Both the position numbers and the translations under genes were made by a program. A stretch of 64,000 nt of DNA from Chitinophagaceae bacterium (lineage in GTDB: Bacteria > Bacteroidota > Bacteroidia > Chitinophagales > Chitinophagaceae): assembly GCA_947454235.1 (NCBI GenBank), contig CANGIY010000011.1:1-64000 (forward strand), written 5' to 3'. This document shows, piece by piece, positions 24,886 to 36,900 of this stretch. How positions within the stretch are numbered: the stretch's first letter is position 1; each line of letters starts with the position of its first letter. The notes beneath the pieces were generated by a model, which had not been told where the DNA came from, did not search any database, and saw only the letters and a program-made list of their open reading frames with translations.

Positions 24886-27516
24886 ATGAGCATTCAAAGA
24901 GCCACCCCTGTGAATGAGTTTTTAGCGAAACTCATTTTCCTCATGCTACCTACGGTGGGTATAGGGTATTTCTTGCTCGATGCTGTCAATAGACATTTTT
25001 CTATTCTCCAAAACCAGGCAGTAGCACAAACTGTTTATTATGCTTGCGGAGTGGGTATTTCGGCTTTGTTCTATTCATTCCGTTTTCGTTTTGTACCAAC
25101 ATTTTTAATGTTGTTGCTGGCGTTTTATACGTTTTCAAAAGGGTTGAATAATTACTCGTCAGGGGAATTCGATACCTTTTTTATCACAGTTCAGTTTCAG
25201 GTATTTGCTTTTTTATTTACTCTCGGTTGGTTAATTGGATGGGGCTATGTGAGGTATAGGTATTTTGCTGTGATTATCAGTTTGTTGGTTTTAACAGCCT
25301 CGGTAGTTTCCATTGCAAATTCTGATGTGCATACTGTGCGGGAGTTTCTGTTCAGTTATTTGCCGCCTTTGGCATTTGGGTTTTATAACATTTTTACCGC
25401 CGAACAAATTTATAATTACAAAGATAAATCGCGTCGCTTTTGGGGCTTTTTGTTACTGAGATTGTCGATTTTTAGCGCATTGTTGGCGGGCATTCTTATT
25501 GCAACTACATTTTTATTTGGTGTCGGAATGGCGAAGGCACTTGCAGAAAAGAATGGCGGCGGCGGTAAATCGGGCAAGAATTCCATGCTTAAAAAGAACA
25601 AGGATGGCACATTCGATTTGAACGATTATACCAAGTTGAGTAACTCGCTCGACAGGGATAAACAACTTCTATTTTGCGCGCACATTGACAATTATTTCCC
25701 CGGAACAAAAGTGCCAAACCCGCTTTACCTGACTGCCTATTATTTCACCAAATTCGATACGCTCACAGAGACATTTGAGCGCGATAAGGTGATTCCTTAC
25801 AACGATTTGTTCTTACCCGACCCGTCGAAAATTCCGTTATTCAAGACCGTCTATGACACAAATGTTATAAAAAACAGTCTGGGTGATTTGGCGCGTGATA
25901 TAGTTGACGTAGAGATTTATAATTGTAAGCTTTCGCCCGGCACATATATCGCACCTAATGTTGGTTTCTTCGTGCAGCCAATCACCATTGAAAAAGATTT
26001 CAGGGAGAAATTCATCTCGGCATACAGAACCAAGAGCTATGTATCGATGCTGAATAGTGCCTACTTCGTGTACAATTCTGATACTCCTGCAATTCGCAAT
26101 TTTCAGGAGGAGCGATTTAAGGTACTGCGTTCTATTAAAGAGTACAAAAAGGTAGATACTTCGTTCATGAAGTATTACACCAAAATGCCTACTGACCCTA
26201 AGTTTGCGACCATCAGCGCATTGGCACACAAAATTACTGATACAGCAAAAACGCCGGTTGATAAAGTGCTGGCTATCAGAAACTACTTCCTATCAAAAGA
26301 CGAAAACGGTCAGCCGTTGTATGTGTACACCGACAATCCTGGTGAGCCTGATATTCCGAGTGCATCGAAGCTGATGTACTTTCTGAATGAGAACCATAAA
26401 GGGTATTGCGCTTACTACGCAGGTGCTACGTTATTTATGTTGCGTGCGATTGGCATTCCAAGCCGTATTGCAGTGGGCTTTTTGACTGAAGACCGAAGTG
26501 ATAAAAATAAGGGCTGGTACTGGTACTATGCCAATCAGGCGCACGCATGGAATCAGGTGTTTTTCCCCGGTTATGGATGGCTCGATTTTGATTTTACGGT
26601 AGGCAACACGAACGAAAACCGCCCCACACCACAGCCCGACGGCACCCCGCCAATGCAACCACCAAAAGCATGGCTGGCAATGGATGGAAGGGTAGCAAAT
26701 GTTGATACAATCAAAAAAACACTACAGATAAAAACCCGCCATTTTGTATTCCACGACAAAGAATACAATTTAGATGATACTTCCGTTTGCGAAATAGACA
26801 TGAAGGTGGCTACTGTTTATCGCGATAGTCAGTCGGTGGGTATAGGTGCTATTCACAACGGCGAAGAGGCAACTGTTGTTTCGTATGCCGAGGCGATGAA
26901 AAAACTCGCTGCAATTGACGGTGAAAAAGCGTCTAAATTGCTGAGTCGCTTCCCAAGCCTAGTGCCTGTTGATGAAGCTTACCTGAAAAGTAAGGAAGCA
27001 GCAAAACAAAAAGAAACGCCGCCACAGGAACAGCCGCCAAAACAAATTTCGCGTACAGCATTAATTTCGATCAGTGTTGGTGGTACTTTAGGCTTTATTC
27101 TATTACTGCTATCAACGCCTGAAATACTGCTGCTTTACTACAGATACAAACATAAAAAGTCGCCAAATGCTGAACAGAAAGCATATTGGGCTTACAAGCT
27201 CACTGGTTATTACCTTCACATGATTGGGTTTGCCAGAGGAGTGCTTACGCCGTTGCAATATGCCAATAGGGTAGTTGACCCTCAATTCAATCTCAGTTAT
27301 GGTAATTTCATTGTCGTGTACCTAAAACTCAAATATGCTGGCCAGGCACTTAACGAGAAAGAAACACTATTAGTCGCTCAGTTTGCAGAGCCATTCCTGT
27401 TGGGTGTTAAGTCACGCACAACAGTGGGTGCAAGACTTAAAGGCTTCCTCAATATTTTCAGGATGATGTCATTTTTTGCACTGCCCGAAGATTTCGGAGA
27501 AGGGGATGAGGTGTAG
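24886..27516 (+). CDS. Transglutaminase-like membrane protein
   Basis: An 876-residue protein. The N-terminal about 215 residues hold six to seven membrane segments. A long extracytoplasmic part follows, with a transglutaminase-like (papain-fold) domain whose triad is visible as C508 in KGYCAYYAGA, H553 in NQAHAWNQV and D567 in GWLDFDF. A further membrane helix (about 720-745) precedes a C-terminal cytoplasmic tail resembling DUF4129. This matches the bacterial TgpA-type architecture (transmembrane, TGc, transmembrane, tail), whose members may act as peptide-modifying or protease-like enzymes at the envelope. TgpA genes usually sit with MoxR and DUF58 genes. None is here, so the partner context is missing. 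Confidence 0.85.
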   Translation: MSIQRATPVNEFLAKLIFLMLPTVGIGYFLLDAVNRHFSILQNQAVAQTVYYACGVGISALFYSFRFRFVPTFLMLLLAFYTFSKGLNNYSSGEFDTFFITVQFQVFAFLFTLGWLIGWGYVRYRYFAVIISLLVLTASVVSIANSDVHTVREFLFSYLPPLAFGFYNIFTAEQIYNYKDKSRRFWGFLLLRLSIFSALLAGILIATTFLFGVGMAKALAEKNGGGGKSGKNSMLKKNKDGTFDLNDYTKLSNSLDRDKQLLFCAHIDNYFPGTKVPNPLYLTAYYFTKFDTLTETFERDKVIPYNDLFLPDPSKIPLFKTVYDTNVIKNSLGDLARDIVDVEIYNCKLSPGTYIAPNVGFFVQPITIEKDFREKFISAYRTKSYVSMLNSAYFVYNSDTPAIRNFQEERFKVLRSIKEYKKVDTSFMKYYTKMPTDPKFATISALAHKITDTAKTPVDKVLAIRNYFLSKDENGQPLYVYTDNPGEPDIPSASKLMYFLNENHKGYCAYYAGATLFMLRAIGIPSRIAVGFLTEDRSDKNKGWYWYYANQAHAWNQVFFPGYGWLDFDFTVGNTNENRPTPQPDGTPPMQPPKAWLAMDGRVANVDTIKKTLQIKTRHFVFHDKEYNLDDTSVCEIDMKVATVYRDSQSVGIGAIHNGEEATVVSYAEAMKKLAAIDGEKASKLLSRFPSLVPVDEAYLKSKEAAKQKETPPQEQPPKQISRTALISISVGGTLGFILLLLSTPEILLLYYRYKHKKSPNAEQKAYWAYKLTGYYLHMIGFARGVLTPLQYANRVVDPQFNLSYGNFIVVYLKLKYAGQALNEKETLLVAQFAEPFLLGVKSRTTVGARLKGFLNIFRMMSFFALPEDFGEGDEV

Positions 27517-27520
27517 ATGT

Positions 27521-28171
27521 TTATTTGCTTTTAAAGAATTTTGAAGTTCGTTTTTTTTCGACGTTGCTTTCTATTGATTTAGAAAAATCATATCTCTCAA
27601 ATTCAGCCAAAATGCACAATAGAAACATCAGACCGGAAAATAAAAGGTTTATAAAAATAACGTTGCTTTTTGAAAGGAAAACGTTCGAATAGAAAAATAA
27701 CGTGATTACTGTGTTTAGTACACCAGCCCCGGCATAATTCCAACGCATAAAAATTAGGTTGTTATCTCTTTCAATGTAAAATTGATAGGCCTCTCGTGAG
27801 TTGATATAAATTTCAACATCTTTTGATGCATCCACATTCGGGAAGTTATTCTTAGATTCAACTTTTTTATTCTTTAATTCCTCTTTGCCATACATGCAGA
27901 TGTAAAAAATCTTTTGAAATAGTTTTTGGATGCGAGTGACTTCGAAAAGCAATGAAAATACTGCCATGCAAACATGCCCAATTATATAGGTTATCACAAT
28001 TGCCAGAATCCAAATTAAAGTGCTGTTTTCCTGTTTTTGAGTTAATAAACTCAGTTTGTTAGTAATAAATAGAGTATTTAATACTACAAGGATTCCACTA
28101 AAAATGTAAGCTTGTATTTCCCGCGCTAGGTGCTGAAACGTTTTCGAGAGTAGGTTAATTGCTGATTCCAT
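27521..28171 (-). CDS. Hypothetical membrane protein
   Basis: 216 residues with four predicted membrane helices: about 17-38, 50-76, 146-166 and 172-193. The charged loop between helices 2 and 3 is lysine-rich (GKEELKNKKVESKNN). I recognise no family. It converges on the transglutaminase-like gene with four bases between the ends, and runs with the downstream-facing GNAT-like gene on the same strand. Confidence 0.6.
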   Translation of the reverse strand: MESAINLLSKTFQHLAREIQAYIFSGILVVLNTLFITNKLSLLTQKQENSTLIWILAIVITYIIGHVCMAVFSLLFEVTRIQKLFQKIFYICMYGKEELKNKKVESKNNFPNVDASKDVEIYINSREAYQFYIERDNNLIFMRWNYAGAGVLNTVITLFFYSNVFLSKSNVIFINLLFSGLMFLLCILAEFERYDFSKSIESNVEKKRTSKFFKSK

Positions 28172-28209
28172 TTTTATCGCATTTTGGCTGCGATGTAAAA
28201 ATAGGAGTA

Positions 28210-28692
28210 TTATCTATTTTTTCTTAATAATGGCAAATTAAATTTGTTTGCCAGGGATTCAGCTAATTTTGTGCCTTCTTCAGAGAATGGCCAATAAAAT
28301 AGATATTTAATACTGTGGTCTTCTAAAATAGAACTTATAGCATTGATTGCTGCATTTTTAACGAGACCTTTTCTTCGGAATTCTGGTAAAATGAGTGCTG
28401 AACACAAATAAAGTGCATCATACTTAATGCCTACTTCTGTTTGGTGGAATAGTTGGTTTTCGTTGATTGTTCCGTTCAGAAATTGATACATCAGATCAGA
28501 AGTAGTAGGTACAAGCAAAATCCAAGAGTAGGGACCGTTTTCATTTCTAAGCTCAGTTCTAGCACCAGGATGCAAAGCCATTAATTTATTTCGCTCCTCA
28601 TCACCAATAACAACCTGTTCGGGATCATCATTTTCACCGTAAACCTGACGTAACAGGTCAATCATTCTACTATGGTTGGAAAGTTGAACCAT
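28210..28692 (-). CDS. GNAT-like acetyltransferase
   Basis: 160 residues. The segment LCSALILPEFRRKGLVKNAA at about residues 96-115 matches GNAT motif A, with R-R-K-G-L forming the acetyl-CoA pyrophosphate loop (normally Q/R-x-x-G-x-G/A). The final glycine is absent, so activity is less certain. The rest is consistent with the alpha/beta fold (YSWILLVPTTSDLMYQFL, IKYLFYWPFSEEG). The substrate is unknown. It diverges from the exonuclease gene. Confidence 0.65.
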   Translation of the reverse strand: MVQLSNHSRMIDLLRQVYGENDDPEQVVIGDEERNKLMALHPGARTELRNENGPYSWILLVPTTSDLMYQFLNGTINENQLFHQTEVGIKYDALYLCSALILPEFRRKGLVKNAAINAISSILEDHSIKYLFYWPFSEEGTKLAESLANKFNLPLLRKNR

Positions 28693-28790
28693 TTTATCTG
28701 TTGTAAAAATACAAATAAATTAAGTGCGTATGATAATTGGTTCCCTAAAAACACCATAAAATACTTACTTTGCCGAATAAACTGAATTCA

Positions 28791-29555
28791 ATGCGCATCA
28801 TTACATACAACGTTAACGGAATTAGAAGTGCTGCTAAAAAAGGCTTTATTGATTGGTTAGCCACCAACCCTGCTGATGTAGTTTGTTTGCAGGAGATTAA
28901 GGCAGCCCGTGAAGACGTTCCGGTTAAAGACATTGAAGCCGTGGGGTATACGCCGCTTTCTTTTTCTGCTGAGAAAAAAGGATATAGCGGAGTGGCTATG
29001 CTTACTCGCATTCAGCCCAATAATGTTGTGTATGGTAATGAGATGTTGCAAAGCAATCAGGAAGGCCGGGTAATAAGAGCCGATTTTGGCGATATTACTT
29101 TGATAAATGCGTACTTCCCTAGTGGTACTACGGGTGAAGAGCGTCAGACGTATAAATACCAATGGCTCGATGAGTTTTTCAATTTCCTCAATGAACTGAA
29201 AAAGGAGCGCCAGAAGTTGATAGTATGTGGCGACTATAACATTTGCCATAAAGCCATTGATATCCATAACCCAGCGGGTAACAAAAAATCATCGGGCTTT
29301 TTACCGGAAGAAAGGGCATGGATGGACAAGTTTTTTGAACACGGATTTGTTGATACGTTCAGGCATTTTAATAAAGATCCGCACCACTATAGCTGGTGGA
29401 GCAACTTTGCCGGTGCGCGGGCCAACAACAAAGGTTGGCGCATTGATTACATCAATGTAACCGAGAATTTAATGCCACACTTAAAGCACGCTCAAATTTA
29501 CCCCGACGTGAAACATTCTGACCATTGCCCGGTGTTTTTGGAGCTGGCGTTGTAA
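28791..29555 (+). CDS. xth: Exodeoxyribonuclease III / AP endonuclease
   Basis: About 254 residues from the ATG at 28791 (MRIITYNVNGIRSAAKKGF). This DNA base-excision repair enzyme cleaves 5' of abasic sites and digests duplex ends. Conserved metal-binding and catalytic segments are all present: ITYNVNGIRSA (Asn), VVCLQEIKA (Glu), VCGDYNICH (Asp/Asn), GWRIDYINV (Asp) and the terminal HSDHCPVFLEL (Asp-His). The length is normal. It is transcribed alone. Confidence 0.95.
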   Translation: MRIITYNVNGIRSAAKKGFIDWLATNPADVVCLQEIKAAREDVPVKDIEAVGYTPLSFSAEKKGYSGVAMLTRIQPNNVVYGNEMLQSNQEGRVIRADFGDITLINAYFPSGTTGEERQTYKYQWLDEFFNFLNELKKERQKLIVCGDYNICHKAIDIHNPAGNKKSSGFLPEERAWMDKFFEHGFVDTFRHFNKDPHHYSWWSNFAGARANNKGWRIDYINVTENLMPHLKHAQIYPDVKHSDHCPVFLELAL

Positions 29556-29659
29556 TTCAATATTGCGCAATTATAGTTGCTGAAACGTTAACCTTGAATC
29601 ATTAGTCGGGGTGATGTAGTGAATATTTGTACATTCGTATTGAAACTACACTCTTGCCA

Positions 29660-30886
29660 TTGAAAAGGTTCGTAGCAATATCGATATTATTATTTTTTGT
29701 TGCAGGCAGCACTCATGCTCAATTCTTTAACTATCATTCCGATTCTATCAGAGTTGATTTTGGTGGGTATTATGCTATTGCTGTTTCGCCTGACTTGATG
29801 GCAATTGCTAAACCCAATTTGAGCGATATTAGGCTGGTGGATGATTCAGGGTTTGCTGTGCCGTTTTTTGTGCGGTCGGGTAGCGGACATGGGAAAAATA
29901 AACAATCGCACCCTACAAAAATGCGCATTGCAGAAACCTATGAAATGGACTACGAAGCCAATGTTGAACTGGAAGCCCCTCAGGAGAAAGCCGCGGTGGC
30001 AATTGAGTTGAAGGTCAAAAACAACAATGTGCAACGTAAATGCAATATTTCCCAGAGTTCGGTTAAAAATGTATGGACTGCAGTTACTGATGCCAATCTT
30101 TTTACTGGTGGCGAGGGGAGCGACGGTACTTATTCACTTATGATATGGCTGCCTAAAACCGTTGCCAAAAGATACAGGATAACTACTAAACTCGACCATC
30201 AGCACCCAATGGGTATCACAGAGGCGTACATACATTATTACGAACCTGAACAGCCTTCCACCGACCCTTTAATCCAGGTAAACCCGCCCGGGAACATGAT
30301 GGTGCATGACAGTAATAGACATACTTACGTAAAGGTTTTATATGATGCACCTTATCCAGTAAACAGGTTGCAGTTATCAATTATTGGCGGTGGCCCGTAT
30401 GGGTTTGAGCGCATTGCGAGTGTGTTGGTGAAAACAGATTCTACATTCGAGCCTGCCGGAGAATTCCTGATGTCTTCAAGGTATGGTAGTGTGTTGGAAA
30501 TGGATGGCAGAAAAGCAAAAGAATTGCTAATTGTCATTGATAATAAAGACGATAGACCGTTGCCCGTCAACAAAGTAACCACATGGTCGCAGGCAATGGA
30601 AATGGTTGCGAGCCTGCAAAAAGAACGCCATTATGTGGTGCTGGCAGGGTGCGACACAGCGTCAGCGCCAGAGTATGACATAGTACGTTTCAAGGATAGC
30701 ATCAATGTGGCGCAAAGTGCCATAAACCTTGGTGCTTTTCATAAGAATAAAGTTGCAGTTCAAACCGTACATAAAGCACCCGAAACGGGTAAAGTCAGTT
30801 GGCTTTGGATAGGTATTGTGGGTGGGGTAGGTATGCTCATTTTTGCCACGTCACGAATGATGCGGGATGTAAAAAAAGCTTCATAA
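29660..30886 (+). CDS. Exported membrane-anchored protein, DUF3999-like
   Basis: About 408 residues. No ATG fits, so I take the TTG at 29660 (TTG AAA AGG), which gives a clean signal peptide KRFVAISILLFFVAGSTHAQ. A beta-rich extracellular part resembling a jelly-roll or sugar-binding fold follows (IRLVDDSGFAVPFFV, MIWLPKTVAKRYRITTKL). One C-terminal membrane helix at about 388-405 (WLWIGIVGGVGMLIFATS) ends in a short basic tail. DUF3999 is my best guess, from the general layout only. Function unknown. It converges on the spermidine-synthase-like gene. Confidence 0.6.
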   Translation: MKRFVAISILLFFVAGSTHAQFFNYHSDSIRVDFGGYYAIAVSPDLMAIAKPNLSDIRLVDDSGFAVPFFVRSGSGHGKNKQSHPTKMRIAETYEMDYEANVELEAPQEKAAVAIELKVKNNNVQRKCNISQSSVKNVWTAVTDANLFTGGEGSDGTYSLMIWLPKTVAKRYRITTKLDHQHPMGITEAYIHYYEPEQPSTDPLIQVNPPGNMMVHDSNRHTYVKVLYDAPYPVNRLQLSIIGGGPYGFERIASVLVKTDSTFEPAGEFLMSSRYGSVLEMDGRKAKELLIVIDNKDDRPLPVNKVTTWSQAMEMVASLQKERHYVVLAGCDTASAPEYDIVRFKDSINVAQSAINLGAFHKNKVAVQTVHKAPETGKVSWLWIGIVGGVGMLIFATSRMMRDVKKAS

Positions 30887-30890
30887 TCAA

Positions 30891-31556
30891 TTATTTTGAA
30901 GCAATAAATATCCGATTGATATCGTCGGAGATAACGTAGTGGTCGGGGAAGATTTCCTTGAACCTGGCTTGGGTTTCTTCCCAGTTGGCTTCGTTATTTA
31001 TAATGTAGTTCATGGCGAGTTTTCCTCCTTCTTCAAGTGCATTTTTACAATGGTTCAGGAAGTCGGCCCCTGTGACAAACTCAGGCACTACGCGGCTGTC
31101 AAAAATGTCAATGAAAATAAAGTTCCACTTGCTAGTGGTTTTTTCCATGAACGTCTGTGCGTTTTCCCAAACAGGTTCGAATTTTACTTTAGGGAACGTT
31201 GATAAATATTCAGTCGCTAACCTAAGGATTGTTTTGTCGTATTCAACGAGCGTAAAATCGGGGTGCCAACCCAGCGAATCCATAATTTCAACTGTACTGC
31301 CCAAGCCTACGCCGCAAATAAGTGTTTTCTTGACGGTAGGTAAGAATTTTTTGAGCGAACGTACAATAGCGAGGGCAGGCGTATATTTAAACCCGTCAGA
31401 ATATAAAGCATCGCTGGTGGCAAGCTGGAAGCGACCTTTATAAAATAAAACGTCGAGTTGTTTGTTCAACACACTTTTTTCGCTCCACAACCAAACCGGA
31501 GAAGCAAAGCTCATAGCTTTCTTGTAAAGTGGTATTTTGTCTTTATCGAAACGCAT
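30891..31556 (-). CDS. Spermidine-synthase-like SAM-dependent methyltransferase-fold protein
   Basis: 221 residues with a Rossmann class I core: LICGVGLGSTVEIM (nucleotide loop, about residues 79-92), FTLVEYD (acidic residue after strand 2) and FIFIDIFDSRVVP (strand 4 with the D-x-F motif). This is the spermidine-synthase/spermidine-synthase-like layout, but the N-terminal domain is short and the classical polyamine-binding GGGDG-type loop is replaced. True aminopropyl transfer is therefore uncertain. It may be a generic methyltransferase. Confidence 0.7.
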   Translation of the reverse strand: MRFDKDKIPLYKKAMSFASPVWLWSEKSVLNKQLDVLFYKGRFQLATSDALYSDGFKYTPALAIVRSLKKFLPTVKKTLICGVGLGSTVEIMDSLGWHPDFTLVEYDKTILRLATEYLSTFPKVKFEPVWENAQTFMEKTTSKWNFIFIDIFDSRVVPEFVTGADFLNHCKNALEEGGKLAMNYIINNEANWEETQARFKEIFPDHYVISDDINRIFIASK

Positions 31557-31803
31557 GAAAAATCAGGTATTGCCAAAAGTAAACAAAAAGCTGCGGTGTG
31601 AAAACGGTATTTCAGGAGAACTGACAAATTTGCAATAAGGAATTGAAAATCCTGAAATTTTGTCGAGCTTGTTAAAAAAGTTTTAAGAAAGGTTGTCGAA
31701 ATCTGCAAAAATGACATGCCAATTTGATGAAAATAGCATTGGCACAAAACATGCAATGCCTTTTATACAAAATTGATTTAAAAACCTAAAATTGATATTG
31801 AAA

Positions 31804-32082
31804 ATGGCGAAGGTAAAAATCACTCCATTGCACGACAGAGTAATCGTTAAATCAGCTCCGGCAGAAGAAAAAACAGCCGGTGGAATCATTATTCCTGACA
31901 CAGCTAAAGAAAAACCTCAACGTGGTACAGTTGTAGCCGCAGGTCCGGGCAAGAAAGATGAGCCAATGACAGTTAAGTCGGGTGATACTGTACTTTACGG
32001 AAAGTATGCTGGTACTGAGATTTCAATCGAAGGTCAGGACTACTTGATTATGCGTGAAAGCGACATTCTCGCGATCGTTTAA
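31804..32082 (+). CDS. groES: Co-chaperonin GroES
   Basis: A 92-residue subunit of the heptameric lid of the GroEL folding chamber. The ATG at 31804 ([16 protein letters not shown]) gives the family start. The mobile loop lies around [19 protein letters not shown], and the C-terminus [21 protein letters not shown] is typical. It precedes groEL by 82 bases and they form the usual operon. I looked for the CIRCE inverted repeat in the 235 bases upstream and saw none, so HrcA-type control is not evident. Confidence 0.97.
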   Translation: MAKVKITPLHDRVIVKSAPAEEKTAGGIIIPDTAKEKPQRGTVVAAGPGKKDEPMTVKSGDTVLYGKYAGTEISIEGQDYLIMRESDILAIV

Positions 32083-32086
32083 TTAA

Positions 32087-33802
<1,716 letters not shown>

Positions 33803-33829
33803 TAGCCAACATTTACAAAAAATTGTACG

Positions 33830-33858
33830 CAGTCCCGACTTTCGTCGGGACTGTTTTT
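33830..33858 (+). terminator. Rho-independent terminator of groES-groEL
   Basis: CAGTCCCGAC (33830-33839) pairs with GTCGGGACTG (33844-33853) around a TTTC loop and ends in a T-run. Confidence 0.9.
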
Positions 33859-33870
33859 GTGTTGGGGGTA

Positions 33871-33910
33871 ACCGTTCGTGAAGTTTTACGACCGTTCGTG
33901 AAGTTTTTAT
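33871..33910. repeat. Two-copy 20-base direct repeat
   Basis: ACCGTTCGTGAAGTTTTACG at 33871-33890 is followed at once by a copy (33891-33910) that differs only near its end. It lies between the groEL terminator and the next gene. It could be an operator or simple slippage. Nothing tells which. Confidence 0.6.
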
Positions 33911-33955
33911 GTACTTAACGGTTTTGATAAGTATTTTTATCGGTTTATAAAATAC

Positions 33956-36900
33956 TTGGTTTTGAAAAGGTTAGCCTGTCTTTTAGTTTACATTTTAGTT
34001 GCATTGTTCCCCTTTGGCAATAGCTCATTGGCTCAAATTGTCAACACATTTGCAGGTAGCGCCGACCCGAGAGGGACGAAGGCAACTAAAGTAGTTCTCG
34101 GTATTAATACTGGTTCCCTTGAAGCTGACAAATTCGGCAATTTGTACTTTTTTGATGTGAGGGTTTATAATCGCTATGATATTGAATACGGAAATAACAC
34201 TTCTTCGGTAAATAAGATTAATACAAATGGCAATATGTTCAGGATTGCCTGTGGTTATCAAACAACTGAAAATTCAATGTATCTTTTCAGCTCCGATTCT
34301 GTTGCCCTTAACTGTATCAACAGTTCAGTTGTCGCTTATACTGAGACCGCTGATTTAGGTGTAATTAGAAATGCGATAGGCATTGATAGTAATGGAAAGT
34401 TAATTCAATTCAAAATTGGAGGCCCAGTGACAATTGATTCGTTAGGTAAATTTCAAATGAGAAATTATTGGGGATTGCCCGAAAGCGTAGATATTTCAGT
34501 TGTCAAGTTTGATAGTCGTGGAAATATTATTTGTTTAGTAAATGCTCAAAGCATTTTTAGGCTAAATGTCGGAACTCATACAATTGACACATTGGTAGGT
34601 TATGGTACTTCTTTTCTTACCTCCGAAGGAATGACAGGGCGCAGTGTTCGGCTTGGTGATGTTTTTGGGATGGCATTGGATGTAAATGATAACGTCTATT
34701 ACGTAGATCAGACAACCAGTCTAATTATAAAGGTGGACATTGCTACTAACAGGCTGACAACTTTTGCGGGGTCGAGAACTGCTTCAACAAGAGGAGTCGA
34801 TAGTGTTTCAGCCCGTTCTATATCAATCAAACCAATTGGATTAGCTTCTGATAGAAACGGAAATTTTTATTTTCATGATGAAGTAGATTCGAATGTCTTT
34901 GTTTTAAGAAAGATAGATTCAGCGGGGATAATAACAACCATTGCAGGTGGTGGGTCGATAGAGTTAATTGATAAAGTACCCAGGCGAAATTTGAAATATA
35001 ATCCGGCATACAACTGGTCACACAGCCAAATCGCATGTGGACCGCACGGTGAAGTTTATTGGATATCTCAAAAAGGAGGCGTGTCCAGAATTTTCAAATA
35101 TGATGGCAGGGATAGTGTTTCGCGATATGGAGGTGTCAATACATATGCAGATGTGGATGGCATTGATGCTTATTCTGCCAACTTTGACATAGCCCATCCT
35201 ATTAATTTTAAAAAGAAAGGAAAAGAATTATTTATTATCCATGAAAATGGTTACCTGACTAAAGTTGATTCTTTGGGTAAGTTGCGTATTGTAATCAATG
35301 GCGATTCTTTGGGTTATTCTGGGGATGGAGATTCTTTAAGTAGGGCGAGATTCAATGGTGCATCTCAAATGTGTATAGACACTAAAGGCTCAATTTATGT
35401 ATGGGATCGCAACAATGCACGAATAAGGAAAATATCCAATTCCCAAATTGCAAGTACCATTGCCGGCAATGGCACAACCGGGTATACCGGGGACAGCGGT
35501 GCTGCAACTGCGGCTCGAATTGAAAATATTGATGACATTCAGGTAGATAAGTATGGGAATGTTTTTCTTTTGACCGATGGCAAGCTGCGGAAAATTGATA
35601 CTTTCGGTATCATAACTACAATTCTTGGAAATGGAAGTACACCGATACAAGATTGTTCAGATATTCGAGACTGTGCTCCTATTTATGCTGCTAGTTATTT
35701 AGGCCAATCAAGTTTTACAATAGATACAAATGCCTGCATTTATGTTTGCAATAGTACTTATTGGTCATACCCATCAGATGCATATGTTTATAAAATATTG
35801 CCTTCAGGGTTTGTATTTAAGTACGCTGGGTTTGTTGATACATTTGGAATGTTTGGTAGACCACATGGAGATGGGCTGATCAACGACGGTGCAAAAGCTT
35901 ACTGGACTGAAATATTTTCCGGTCTTTATATTTCCATAAATTCATATAATGAGTTAGTGTATACAGATTTATTTCAAAACGTCGTCAGGAAGGTTAAATC
36001 AGATACAACCGTTGAAACTATATTGGGGACATCTGGCGAAATTTTATATTATGCTTATTTCGCTACTCTTTTGTATTCAGAATATGATGGATTTGACTGT
36101 ATAATTTATGAAAATGATGGGGTTTTGGCGGCAAATGCTCGTTTTAGAATGCCTCAAACCAGTATTGCTGATGACTCTGATAATGTTTATGCCTGCGACT
36201 TTTTCACCCATCGCATTCGCAAACGCATCAACTGTTTTCCAGGTCGGTATTCAACGCCTGTAATAACGGGTAGAGATACTTTATGTTCAAGTGAAACCGA
36301 TACATTTCAAATTGATTATACCGGAGGCAGGTGGTTCAGTGAAGATAGTTCTATTGCTACGGTTGATTCATTCGGCGTGGTACACTCTGTAAGAGCGGGT
36401 GTTACAAGAATTGGACATTCAACCACCGGAATATGTGGCGTATTTAATATTTTCAAACAGGTTACGGTCAACCTAGGCCATGCACTCTCACCGATAGTTG
36501 GCGTAGATACTATCTGCACGGGAACAACTACAGTTTTTAGAGATACGCTCGTAAATGGTCGATGGTCAACTACAAGTGGTCATGCAACCATTGATTCAAT
36601 AGGCCGGTTAACCGCAATTACCACTGGTATCGATACCATTCATTATACTCTTGCTAGCAGATGTGGTTCTTATGTAGTTTCTAAACCCTTACATCTTATT
36701 ACTACAGTAGTCCCTGGCGTGGTTCGTGGTGCAGATTCAATTTGTGTCGGGGCATACTATCGATACTCTGACAGCGTTGCAGGCGGAGTGTGGAGTTCAA
36801 CCGATTCAAGTATTGCGTATTTCGATTCAACCAATCGATTAAGGGCAGTGAGCCTAGGAGTTGATACAATAAAATATGCTGTAACTAATAGATGCGGCAC

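Noticed and set aside
31557-31803. CIRCE/HrcA operator before groES
   Set aside because: I looked for the TTAGCACTC inverted repeat and found neither arm.
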